Below, in pieces: positions 25,302 through 32,817 of a stretch of 64,000 bases of DNA. This stretch comes from Metabacillus dongyingensis (GTDB lineage Bacteria > Bacillota > Bacilli > Bacillales > Bacillaceae): assembly GCF_019933155.2 (NCBI RefSeq), contig NZ_CP082944.1, positions 2,358,001 to 2,422,000 on the forward strand. Reading direction: 5' to 3'. The notes beneath the pieces were generated by a model. It did no database searches. It was given only the letters and a program-made list of their open reading frames with translations, and was not told where the DNA came from. Made by a program: the position numbers and the translations under genes. How positions within the stretch are numbered: the first letter of the stretch is position 1; each line of letters opens with the position of its first letter.

Positions 25302-25842
25302 TTATTCAAATGTATACTCAACTGTTTGCTGTCCAGTAATGTCTTCGTAGGTATCACCATTCATTGAACTTCCAAATATCAACTTCACTTTATTGATTTA
25401 CGCATCCTTGATAATAAAGCCATCTTGATAATCTTTCTTCACTTTGCCAATGAATACTGAATCAGTTTTTGAATCATCAAAGAAGAAATCTTTTATCTGT
25501 CCGTCAATCTGTTCACCTTTATCTGTAACAACGTTCATAAGATCATACCATTCAACGTTACCTTCTGTTGTATTTTCAGCATTGAATGTATGAGAATCCG
25601 TCTTTAATCTCTTCTGAAGTAGTATCAGCATTTAAAGCAATATCTTCCGCAAATGTTGGATCTATGTCTGTAAGTTTAATGACTTTAACGTCTTTCACTG
25701 TAATCTTTAAAGGGGCAATATCAACCGTTTCATTAACTTGCTTAATCTTGAACAGTTCTGCCGTTGCTGTATCATTCTTAGCTTTTTGACCAACTTCCAA
25801 TAATTCTGTAGAACCATTCTCATTTTTTTTAGGTTCTGCCGG
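25302..25842 (-). pseudogene. Secreted lipoprotein-like gene without signal peptide, with frameshift and stop
   Basis: The minus strand encodes STELLEVGQKAKNDTATAEL, KIKQVNETVDIAPLKITVKD and PTFAEDIALNADTTSEEIKD. After a frameshift near 25610 it continues TTEGNVEWYDLMNVVTDKGE and VFIGKVKKDYQDGFIIKDA. A TAA at 25398 interrupts, then NKVKLIFGSSMNGDTYEDIT and EYTFE end at 25302. The beta-rich pattern resembles DUF4352-like extracellular domains of Bacillus lipoproteins. The signal peptide end is lost behind a TAG at 25843. Confidence 0.6.
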
Positions 25843-25917
25843 CTAACGATATTCTTTTTCTTTAATATACTTAAGGAAGGATTTTGGACAATTATGTAGA
25901 AATGGAAATATTAGTTA

Positions 25918-25994
25918 CTCTATTAAAGGGCAGACATAGTTGAAGAGTGGTTTCAAGAGTTTGATCAGCAATCGGGCCATATTCTTGAGTAAGT
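25918..25994. repeat. Composite family I repeat
   Basis: ATTAAAGGGCAGACATAGTT, then GAAGAGTGGTTTCAAGAG (shared with 5806-5826) and CAGCAATCGGGCCATATTCT, then TGAGTAAG (shared with 2203-2219). Confidence 0.6.
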
Positions 25995-26099
25995 CTTTTT
26001 AAGTTAAACTAATATGACCATATAGACACTTTAATAAATTGGAAGGGAATATACAAGATTTGGCGAAACTATTATTTATAACAAAATTGGAGGATTTTT

Positions 26100-26603
26100 A
26101 TGTTCCAAGACCTAAACCATTTTTTAAAATCCTGGGAGTACGAATCTGGAGCCACACAGAACCTACTGAATAATCTAACTGATGAGTCACTAAAGCAGGA
26201 AATTACTTCACAGAACTGGAATTTAGGACGTATTGCTTGGCATACAGTTGCGTCCATTCATATCATTACTTCAAACACAAAATTAAGATTTGAAGCCCAA
26301 GCAGAAGATTGGCCAGTCCCTGATTCAGCTAAGTTTATAGCATGTAGTTATAGGAAAGCCAGTGAAGCATTTGTACAAGCTTTAGAAACTCAATGGAGGG
26401 ACCAAACTTTAGGAGAACATATCAACTTTTTGGGTAGACAAATGCCAAATGGTTCTCTTTTGATGTTCTTACTTCAGCATCAAAGTCACCATCGAGGACA
26501 AATGACTGTTCTTATGCGTCAAGCAGGATTAAATGTTCCAGGTATATATGGCCCTTCAAAAGAAGAATGGGCTAAATTTGGTATGGAACCCCCAACAATG
26601 TAA
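26100..26603 (+). CDS. DinB family protein
   Basis: The 167-residue four-helix-bundle protein has the DinB metal triad: H48 in GRIAWHTVASIH, H127 and H131 in LLQHQSHHRGQM. ATG 26100 follows TTGGAGG. DinB-fold proteins include thiol-dependent transferases such as those using bacillithiol, and many uncharacterised stress proteins; which applies here cannot be read. It stands alone between a repeat-bounded stretch and a terminator. Confidence 0.85.
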   Translation: MFQDLNHFLKSWEYESGATQNLLNNLTDESLKQEITSQNWNLGRIAWHTVASIHIITSNTKLRFEAQAEDWPVPDSAKFIACSYRKASEAFVQALETQWRDQTLGEHINFLGRQMPNGSLLMFLLQHQSHHRGQMTVLMRQAGLNVPGIYGPSKEEWAKFGMEPPTM

Positions 26604-26616
26604 TCAAATCCATACT

Positions 26617-26699
26617 TCCGTTAAAGGGCGCTATTCTTCGATAAGACAACATAAACGATATTCCACAATCGGGGGCGATTACTTAATAAGTGTCGCCTC
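26617..26699. repeat. Composite family I repeat, near copy of 5701-5775
   Basis: CCGTTAAAGGGCGCTATTCT, TCGATAAGACAACATAAACG and ACAATCGGGGGCGATTACTT follow each other with the same spacing as in the 5.7-kb copy. Confidence 0.7.
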
Positions 26700-26729
26700 A
26701 AAACGTGAAAAAATGATAAATCCGGACAG

Positions 26730-26766
26730 TGAAAAACCCCTTATAAATCAAGGGGTTTTCTTTTTT
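26730..26766 (+). terminator. Hairpin terminator
   Basis: AAAACCCCTT pairs with AAGGGGTTTT around ATAAATC and is followed by CTTTTTT. The rest of 26767-26870 is AT-rich without a gene. Confidence 0.7.
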
Positions 26767-26876
26767 CCAACTTCCTCTAGGAACGATTATGTTAACTAGA
26801 TTTGTATAGAGTATACATTTGAAACTTGGGGCCTTGTTAAACTAAGATAATTTTTTTTAAAAAAATTCAAAAACAC

Positions 26877-26899
26877 AACTTTTGATTTGTTATTACGTC
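26877..26899 (+). promoter_or_regulatory. ECF-type promoter before the sigma factor gene
   Basis: AAC (26877-26879), 16 bases and CGTC (26896-26899) follow the AAC-N16-CGTC pattern of ECF sigma promoters, 38 bp before the sigma gene. It suggests that the sigma factor drives its own transcription. Confidence 0.45.
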
Positions 26900-26936
26900 T
26901 AAGTATTGAACATTAAGAAAAGGAGGGGGGATTTTA

Positions 26937-27473
26937 TTGTCAGAGTACAGAAAAGAAGAAATTGCAGATTGGTATGATCAACATAGTAAATCGATTTTAA
27001 CCTTTATTTTATTGATGGTTAAGGACTATCAACAAGCAGAAGATTTAACCCACGATACGTTTGTTAAAGCATATTTATATTATGATTCATTTAAAAATCA
27101 CTCAAGTGAAAAAACATGGTTATTTAGTATTGCTCACAATCTAACGGTGGATTTTTTAAGAAAGCGCAAGCCAAGCATATTCTTTAAAGAATTTTTTCTT
27201 TCACAAAAAGACAATAATCTATTGCCTGAAGAGATTATTAAAATTAAAGAGAACTCATTTGAATTTTATAAAGCGTTAGGTGAAATCAAAGATACATATA
27301 GAAAAGTGATAGTTTTAAGAAAGATCAAGGGTTTTTCTATAGAGGATACCGCAAAGATTTTAAGTTGGTCTGAAAGTAAGGTTAAATCAACGCTTTTTAG
27401 GGCGATACCAGTTCTAAAAAAACAATTAATAAAGGAGGGATTTTTAAATGAAGAAGCAATACGAAGATACTGA
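26937..27473 (+). CDS. ECF RNA polymerase sigma factor
   Basis: The 178-residue protein has sigma region 2 (about 8-75: ILLMVKDYQQAEDLTHDTFV, then TWLFSIAHNLTVDFLRKRK) and region 4 (about 115-165: VIVLRKIKGFSIEDTAKILS, then SESKVKSTLFRAIPVLKKQL). The start is TTG 26937, seven bases after AGGAGG. It overlaps the DUF4179 gene by 26 bp, which encodes a membrane protein with the layout of an anti-sigma factor. An ECF-like promoter precedes it. Signal unknown; cell-envelope stress is typical for this arrangement. Confidence 0.88.
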   Translation: MSEYRKEEIADWYDQHSKSILTFILLMVKDYQQAEDLTHDTFVKAYLYYDSFKNHSSEKTWLFSIAHNLTVDFLRKRKPSIFFKEFFLSQKDNNLLPEEIIKIKENSFEFYKALGEIKDTYRKVIVLRKIKGFSIEDTAKILSWSESKVKSTLFRAIPVLKKQLIKEGFLNEEAIRRY

Positions 27474-28959
27474 GTTTGATAATCCCTTAAAAAAGCTAAA
27501 TTCCGATTTAATGTGGAATAAAACAAAAAAACAAGAACTAAAAAACCGAATTTTAGTTGATATTGAAAATTTGGAATCTAATGAGAGAAATAAGTACTCT
27601 AGTATATCAACACATAGCAAAAAGGTAAATGTCAGCACCTTTAACAAAAGAAGTACTCTTTACAAAAGATTTTCATTAGCTATAGTAGTGTGTTTGATTA
27701 TTGTTTCGACATTTATTTTCACACCCGCATTAGCAGTTATTCAAGAGGTTTATGATAAAATATTTTCGAGTAAACATATTGATGATACAGGTGTTAGGAC
27801 TGCAATTACCCAGGGGTATGGTCAAGCTGTTGATCAAACATTTTATGATGAAAAACATGATATAACAGTGCATTTTGAGAGTGTGATGACGGATGATAAA
27901 GAGACAAAGCTGTTACTGACTTTTCAAAGTAAAAAGACAAATTTAAAGAACTATTATCTCGATATTTTTGAAGGTGTAACTTCGATTAACCTGATTGTTG
28001 GAAATGAACAAAAAAAATTAGACAATGTGGGTTGGGGAAGCAGGTATTACGATAGTAAAGAAAACAAAGTGGCTGAAGCATTATCTTTTAAATCAATAAA
28101 AGAATATGAAGATCAAGACATTCGTTTAGAAATTCAAAATTTGACAATATATGATGCCAACGGTACTAGTAAAGTTCAAACGATTTGGCCACTCGATATT
28201 AAGCTCGATAAATCTGCCATCTCAGAAAGAGAAACCGTAGAAATAAATAAAGAATTCACTTTTGAAAAAGAAACATACAAGATTAAACAGGTAGAGTTTT
28301 CACAGCTAGAAACAAGAGTTGTCGTTTCTACACCTACACCTGACAGGGACCCCATACCGGATAAGGATGGAGGTCAAGGTAGAGTAATGAGCAAATTGGA
28401 ACATAAATTCCTTAATGCAAGGAAAATAGATAAAAAATACGGTTATATCGTTGACGATAAAAAATCTGGTATATTTTTGAAATCAGCAGCCGAAAAAGTG
28501 GAGCCAATTTTTAGTAAGGGTGAAGTAGAGGGAGCAAAGGACGAATATATAATGATTTTTGCTCCGGTTAAGGATCGCCAAGACTGCATTCTTGAAGTTG
28601 GTGATGATATTAAAATACCATTAAATAAGAGTGGAACTATAGAAAAACAAGCGGAAGGTAATGAAAAACCAAATATAGACGCATTGTTAGCTGAAAATGG
28701 ATTTACAGCAGAACAACTGTCGAATGATGAAATGAAAGAAATGGATTTATATCTTGAAAAATTTCCAAAAGAATTTTCAATTGATAGAACTGTAATAGGA
28801 AAAGTGAAAAATCATGAAAATTCAAAGGTTTTAGAAGTTTCCATATCACAAACATCTGGTATGCTTAGTGAAGTTCAGGCTTTAAATGCAGAAGATGCTA
28901 AAATAGCAAGAAAAGAAGATGGTTTGTCTTTCATTCCTATTTATTTAACTCATGATTAA
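27448..28959 (+). CDS. DUF4179 membrane protein, probable anti-sigma factor
   Basis: The 503-residue protein has a cytoplasmic N-terminus (about 1-72), one membrane helix (about 73-93, RFSLAIVVCLIIVSTFIFTP) and a long extracytoplasmic domain starting with the DUF4179-type segment. The stretch TAITQGYGQAVDQTFYDEKH, TVHFESVMTDDKETKLLLTF is characteristic. ATG 27448 lies inside the sigma gene behind AAGGAGGGA, so the two are coupled. Similar proteins in Bacillus are anti-sigma factors whose outer domain senses the envelope; no cysteine-zinc motif is present. Confidence 0.8.
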   Translation: MKKQYEDTEFDNPLKKLNSDLMWNKTKKQELKNRILVDIENLESNERNKYSSISTHSKKVNVSTFNKRSTLYKRFSLAIVVCLIIVSTFIFTPALAVIQEVYDKIFSSKHIDDTGVRTAITQGYGQAVDQTFYDEKHDITVHFESVMTDDKETKLLLTFQSKKTNLKNYYLDIFEGVTSINLIVGNEQKKLDNVGWGSRYYDSKENKVAEALSFKSIKEYEDQDIRLEIQNLTIYDANGTSKVQTIWPLDIKLDKSAISERETVEINKEFTFEKETYKIKQVEFSQLETRVVVSTPTPDRDPIPDKDGGQGRVMSKLEHKFLNARKIDKKYGYIVDDKKSGIFLKSAAEKVEPIFSKGEVEGAKDEYIMIFAPVKDRQDCILEVGDDIKIPLNKSGTIEKQAEGNEKPNIDALLAENGFTAEQLSNDEMKEMDLYLEKFPKEFSIDRTVIGKVKNHENSKVLEVSISQTSGMLSEVQALNAEDAKIARKEDGLSFIPIYLTHD

Positions 28960-28970
28960 GATAGATAAAA

Positions 28971-29004
28971 TAAATCCCCTTTATTAATTTAAAGGGGATT
29001 TGTA
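28971..29004. terminator. Terminator of the sigma/DUF4179 operon
   Basis: AAATCCCCTTT and AAAGGGGATTT are perfect arms around ATTAATTT; the T-run is weak. Confidence 0.6.
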
Positions 29005-29084
29005 TTTAAATATGGCTTAACTTTTTTTCATAAGGTACCGGAAGATTGGTTTTTTTGATTTATATGTGATCATTTACAGATACT

Positions 29085-29118
29085 GATCTTCCTCAATCGG
29101 GCGCTTTAATTAAACAAG
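29085..29118. repeat. Family I repeat, short form
   Basis: CCTCAATCGGGCGCTTTAAT and TAAACAAG: a near copy of 24918-24950. It is directly followed by the left half of a terminator split by an insertion sequence. Confidence 0.6.
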
Positions 29119-29184
29119 CAGCAAAAAGGATCTTCGTTTGGTCTTACCCCCGTCAAGTAGACAATGAAAAAAAGGGTACACTAA

Positions 29185-30095
29185 TTAAGCAGCCGTAGCC
29201 CTAAATTCAGTAGGGCTGAGGTTGTTTAATTTCTTTTGAAAACGTTTATTATTATAAAACTTGATATATTTTCTTACTGCTGTTGTTACTTCTTTTGAAG
29301 TCTTGAATCGAGAACGGTAAAAACATTCTGTTTTAAAGTGGCTAAAAAAACTCTCTATACAAGCATTATCAAAACAATTTCCCTTTTGGGACATACTTAC
29401 GTTTATATTGCTTCTTTTTAATAGTTGGTTATATCTTATTGAGGTGTACTGAAATCCTTGATCGCTATGCAATAGGAGTCCTTTGACATCTCTTTTTTTT
29501 ATGGCTGATTTTAAAGTGTCAGTTACTAGTTTAAGATCATTTCTTTCACTTATCTTATACGAAACAACCTCATTATTGTAAAGGTCCAATATTGTAGATA
29601 AATAGATTTTCTTTCCATTAAATTTGAGACAGGTTATATCTGTCACCCATTTTTCATTTGGGCGTGTAGCTGAAAATTCTCTGTTTAAATAGTTATCAGA
29701 GACGACACATTTTTCTTTACGTCCAAAGTGCCTCCACTTCTTTTTTCGTATCTTTGCTTGAATTCCATATCTCTTCATTAAACGATAAATTCTTTTATGA
29801 TTAACTCTTAGACCGTAGGTCTTTTTTAACCAAGTTTTGATTCTTGGATAACCATAACTCCAATTAATATCAGGATCTTGTTGGCATTTAATAATTTTTG
29901 TTACAATTGATTGATCTTCCAGCTCTTTTTTTGAAGTGTTATTTTGGCGTTTAAACCATTTATAATAACCACTCTTTGAAACACCTGCTATTTTACATAA
30001 GGTGATGATACTAAATTGTTTTTTAAGTTCATGGATTATTTTATATACTAACGATTTTTCTTTTCTTTTAACATCCCCCTTTTCGCAGCTAAGAG
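29185..30095 (-). CDS. IS3-family transposase OrfB (DDE catalytic part)
   Basis: The frame has no stop between 30095 and 29185 (about 303 codons). It contains an HTH_21-like start (VSKSGYYKWFKRQ) and the rve integrase core. The DDE triad is visible as D in WVTDITCLKFNGKKIYLSTI, D in GLLLHSDQGFQYTS, and E in DNACIESFFSHFKTE. No start codon with a ribosome site exists near its beginning. It should therefore be made as an OrfAB fusion by -1 frameshifting on A-AAA-AAG (minus strand, 30102-30096). The first internal ATG (29778) would give only the catalytic part. Confidence 0.88.
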
Positions 30096-30374
30096 CTTTT
30101 TTAGAAAGGCATTTTCTGCTTCTAATCGATTTATTTTTTCTGCCTCACTTTCATAATCTTTATTAGGTCTACCTTTAAACTGGCTACGTGATGTTCCTCT
30201 TTTTTCCTCTAAGCCTTGGACTCCTTCACTTTTATAATGAGATATCCATCTTTGGATAGTTGTATATCCTATACCCAACTCTTTAGAAATTGATCTAATG
30301 CCCATATCATTTATGTACAAATTAATTGCTTTTAATTTAATCTCTTTTGTATAAGTCTTTCTAATTTTCCCCAT
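30048..30374 (-). CDS. IS3-family transposase OrfA (HTH part)
   Basis: The 108-residue protein has an N-terminal helix-turn-helix (IKLKAINLYINDMGIRSISK, then LGIGYTTIQRWISHYKSEG) and a leucine-zipper-like C-terminal helix (EAEKINRLEAENAFLKKLLA). ATG 30374 follows GGAGG. Near its end the codons CTA AAA AAG form the A-AAA-AAG slippery heptamer used by IS3-family elements to produce the fused transposase. Confidence 0.9.
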   Translation of the reverse strand: MGKIRKTYTKEIKLKAINLYINDMGIRSISKELGIGYTTIQRWISHYKSEGVQGLEEKRGTSRSQFKGRPNKDYESEAEKINRLEAENAFLKKLLAAKRGMLKEKKNR

Positions 30375-30573
30375 GATAAAATCCCCTCCAAAATAAACAG
30401 TACAAACCTTTCTTTTTACTGTCTACTATAAGGGGATAATATCATTTGAAGATCCTTTTTTAATGCCGATAATTATGTTTATGTAAATTAATTTTTGTAT
30501 GGAGTATTCATGTAAGACGAGTCGTTTTAATTAAAACCTATATAAGCAAAAATTCCTCTTCCCCACATTAAAT

Positions 30574-30614
30574 CAAAAAACACCTAGCTTAACTGAAAGC
30601 CAGGTGTTTTTTGT
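30574..30614 (-). terminator. Terminator of the YjcZ gene
   Basis: On the minus strand AACACCTGGCTT pairs with AAGCTAGGTGTT and is followed by TTTTT. Confidence 0.7.
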
Positions 30615-30629
30615 AAATCTAAACGGTTT

Positions 30630-30734
30630 TTAGTAGAAGTCCTTCATGAAAGAAGCACCTACAATAATTAACAATACAAATAGTACGACAATTAACGCGA
30701 AATTGTTGTCTTTTCTGCCACCATAATCACTCAT
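30630..30734 (-). CDS. YjcZ-family sporulation peptide, 34 aa
   Basis: The 34-residue product reads MSDYGGRKDNNFALIVVLFV and then LLIIVGASFMKDFY. A glycine/tyrosine-rich start and a single membrane helix of the F-A-L-I-V-V-L-F-x-L-L-I-I-V-G-A pattern define the YjcZ family, small spore or sporulation membrane peptides of Bacillus. ATG 30734 follows GGGGAGGAAT. It has its own terminator. This gene is easily missed because of its size. Confidence 0.85.
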   Translation of the reverse strand: MSDYGGRKDNNFALIVVLFVLLIIVGASFMKDFY

Positions 30735-31035
30735 TTAAGATTCCTCCCCCCCAATATAAGCTAATACCAAATTATGTGGAAAAATTGAGAATGATTGGAC
30801 AGACACTCTGGGTATTTTATGATTTTCACAAAAAAGTAACAGCATATGTCCAGCTATATAAAGTATTTGGGGTTTGAAATTAGGAATTAGTGATTAACTT
30901 TCCCTATCTTTTCTAATATCCACTCTTTCCTCAACAGTTGTCCAAACCTTTTTGGTTTTAAGTCATATTTTATAGTAAGAGAACGCAAGTATCTCTGGTG
31001 CCTCCAGCCCATATTGACTTCCTTATCACTTTCAA
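30735..31035. other. Intergenic stretch
   Basis: AT-rich sequence without gene, repeat or clear hairpin; it holds the promoter region of the yjcZ-like gene. Confidence 0.4.
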
Positions 31036-31072
31036 AGGTAAAAGCGTATGTTTGATACATACGCTTTTACCT
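31036..31072. terminator. Perfect 16-bp-arm hairpin
   Basis: AGGTAAAAGCGTATGT (31036-31051) and ACATACGCTTTTACCT (31057-31072) enclose TTGAT. It lacks a good T-run on either side and no gene ends next to it. Confidence 0.5.
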
Positions 31073-31110
31073 ATTTCGATCGTTTTGTTGGGAGATAATC
31101 TTATGAATAA

Positions 31111-31152
31111 AGCATGAGCTATTCCGCAATCGGGGTCTTTAATGGAGTAACA
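31111..31152. repeat. Family I repeat, short form
   Basis: TATTCCGCAATCGGGGTCTT and TAATGGAGTAAC: ATTCC and GGAGT are near-complementary ends. Confidence 0.55.
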
Positions 31153-31174
31153 CTTGAATTATAAAGAGAACACA

Positions 31175-31207
31175 AAAAAAGCAACCGATATACGGTTGTT
31201 TTTTTAC
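31175..31207 (+). terminator. Hairpin terminator
   Basis: AAGCAACCG pairs with CGGTTGTTT around ATATA, followed by TTTT. Confidence 0.65.
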
Positions 31208-31269
31208 TAAAAAGTAGACTTGTAGGATCTCATGGTTAAATATAAAGAACTCAACTTGAGCTCTCCGTG

Positions 31270-31536
31270 TTACCATTCTGGTTCTTCTTTTATATCAATT
31301 TTAAAAACTTTAATGTCATTTTCTTTAAGAGCCTTTTTAATAGCATTAGTTACAGTTTGTTTAACATTCTCAAAACTTTCTCCTGATGCTGTTCTTATCA
31401 TTAAATCGATTTCCATTTCCTCTTCGGTAATCCCTTCAGCCACAACATTAATATCATGTTTCTACCTGAGCTTTTAGTTAACGGAAAAATTGAAGTTGTA
31501 GAAATTATTGATGATTTTAAAAAGCAGACTAGGTGA
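31270..31536. pseudogene. Two gene ends fused head to head
   Basis: The minus strand from about 31461 to 31270 encodes HDINVVAEGITEEEMEIDLM, ASGESFENVKQTVTNAIKKA and VFKIDIKEEPEW. The plus strand from 31461 to 31536 encodes LLVNGKIEVVEIIDDFKKQ. Both are C-terminal coding pieces without starts, meeting at about 31461. A deletion joined two convergent genes. Neither family was identified. Confidence 0.45.
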
Positions 31537-31550
31537 TATCTTGAAATCTT

Positions 31551-31582
31551 TTATTCAACAATCGGGGGCTTTAATGGAATAA
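31551..31582. repeat. Family I repeat, short form with perfect ends
   Basis: TTATTC (31551-31556) and GAATAA (31577-31582) flank AACAATCGGGGGCTTTAATG. Confidence 0.65.
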
Positions 31583-31586
31583 GGAC

Positions 31587-31611
31587 GGGAACGTCCAAAT
31601 CGGACGTTCCC
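31587..31611. terminator. Perfect 10-bp-arm hairpin
   Basis: GGGAACGTCC and GGACGTTCCC enclose AAATC, followed by AAATTTT. It lies four bases after a family I repeat. Confidence 0.5.
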
Positions 31612-31809
31612 AAATTTTATACCTGAAAAACAACAATACTACTTAACAAAGCCTTTTATTAAAAGACGCTGTCTTCTAGTTTGTTGTTACTCTAAGTAAA
31701 AAACTGAAAAATTGAATTTTGTGGTAATTAGTTATCCTAATGAAAGAGCACTGTCACTCCTCTAACATGAAAATAAACTAATAGTAATTACAATAAAGGA
31801 GTTATTGGA

Positions 31810-31960
31810 GTGACAATAGAAAATCGTATAATAAATGGAAGTTTTGAAACAGGTTCCCTTTCACCGTAGGGTGGTTCTAACGCAACTATCACTAATCAAT
31901 ATTCTCATACCGGATCTTTTGCTGCTCGATTGTTAGCCGGAGCTGTGACTAACTGCGAAT
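31810..31960 (+). pseudogene. NTTRR-F1 domain protein with nonsense codon, truncated
   Basis: GTG 31810 behind AAAGGAG reads VTIENRIINGSFETGSLSP, then TAG, then continues in the same frame as GGSNATITNQYSHTGSFAAR and LLAGAVTN. This is the start of the NTTRR-F1 domain of Bacillus surface proteins (usually NGSFETG...PW followed by QYSHSGSFSARL). The stop falls where tryptophan is normally found, so TGG to TAG is likely. After about 31960 the similarity ends, so the rest of the gene is lost. Confidence 0.6.
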
Positions 31961-32118
31961 GTACACATGACATTCCTCTTACCTTTAATGTTGTTTTTTC
32001 TATTTTCTTCATTAATTTTTCTTTGGGAATGAGAACTTCATCTAAAACATTTCGTAATAAATTTAATAATGATATCATTCTTTATCATGAAGACAGTGAA
32101 TTTTCGGAGGTGTAGTAA

Positions 32119-32817
32119 TTGAAAAAGACTAAAATTTTAGTTGTGGATGATGAACAAAAAATTAGAGAGGTCATATCTTCTTACCTGCAAAATCAAGGAT
32201 ACTGTGCCTTGGAGGCACGTAATGGAACTGAGGCAATTGAAATCGTAAATAACGAACTGCCTGATTTTATGATTCTTGATTTAATGCTGCCTGATATGTC
32301 GGGAGAAGAAGTCTGCGAGATTATAAGAAGAAAATTTTCAATACCTATTTTAATGCTTACGGCAAAGGTTATGGAAAATGATAAAATACATGGGCTCTCA
32401 ATAGGAGCAGACGATTATATGGTGAAGCCTTTTAGCCCAAGAGAACTGATTATGCGAGTTAAGACCATATTAAGACGCACAAATGAGGATTTACTTTTAG
32501 CGGAGAGAATCGCATTTAATAATGAAGAATTAGTCATCGATACAGCTAATCAGGAAGCTTCATTTCACGGCGAAACCATTAATCTCACACCTAGTGAGTA
32601 TAAGCTGCTGCTTGTGTTAGCCAGATATCCTAGGAGAACATATACCAGAGAAGATTTAGTAGAAAAAGTCCTTGGTTATGATTATGAAGGCGAAGCTCGA
32701 ATCATTGACCAACATATAAAGAATTTACGCCATAAAATTGAGCCAAACCCAAAAGAACCTATTTACTTGATTACTGTTTATGGCATAGGCTACAAATTCA
32801 TGGGAGAAAAATCATGA
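32119..32817 (+). CDS. OmpR-family response regulator
   Basis: The 232-residue regulator has a receiver domain with D10/D11, phospho-acceptor D54 (FMILDLMLPDM) and K103 (MVKPFSP), and a C-terminal winged helix (TPSEYKLLLVLARYPRRTYT, then IIDQHIKNLRHKIEP and TVYGIGYKF). TTG 32119 lies seven bases after GGAGGTG. It overlaps the kinase gene by 4 bp. A DUF1541 lipoprotein gene follows after the kinase. This neighbour hints at a metal (copper) or envelope signal; inference. Confidence 0.9.
   Translation: MKKTKILVVDDEQKIREVISSYLQNQGYCALEARNGTEAIEIVNNELPDFMILDLMLPDMSGEEVCEIIRRKFSIPILMLTAKVMENDKIHGLSIGADDYMVKPFSPRELIMRVKTILRRTNEDLLLAERIAFNNEELVIDTANQEASFHGETINLTPSEYKLLLVLARYPRRTYTREDLVEKVLGYDYEGEARIIDQHIKNLRHKIEPNPKEPIYLITVYGIGYKFMGEKS

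Larger units (their letters stand above)
29147..30435 (-). mobile_element. IS3-family (IS150-like) insertion sequence
   Basis: The element is about 1.29 kb with two overlapping minus-strand reading frames, orfA and orfB. The ends are imperfect inverted repeats: CCCCC followed by GTAGACAATGAAAAA on the left, and on the right (reverse complement) CCCC followed by GTAGACAGTAAAAAG. A clear target duplication was not found. Both frames are open and the catalytic residues are present, so it looks intact. Exact ends are uncertain by a few bases. Confidence 0.85.
29123..30460. other. Terminator hairpin split by an insertion sequence
   Basis: AAAAAGGATCTTC (29123-29135) and GAAGATCCTTTTT (30448-30460) are perfect 13-bp complements at either side of the insertion sequence. 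Without the element they would form one hairpin ending in a T-run, so the element entered the loop. Confidence 0.6.
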
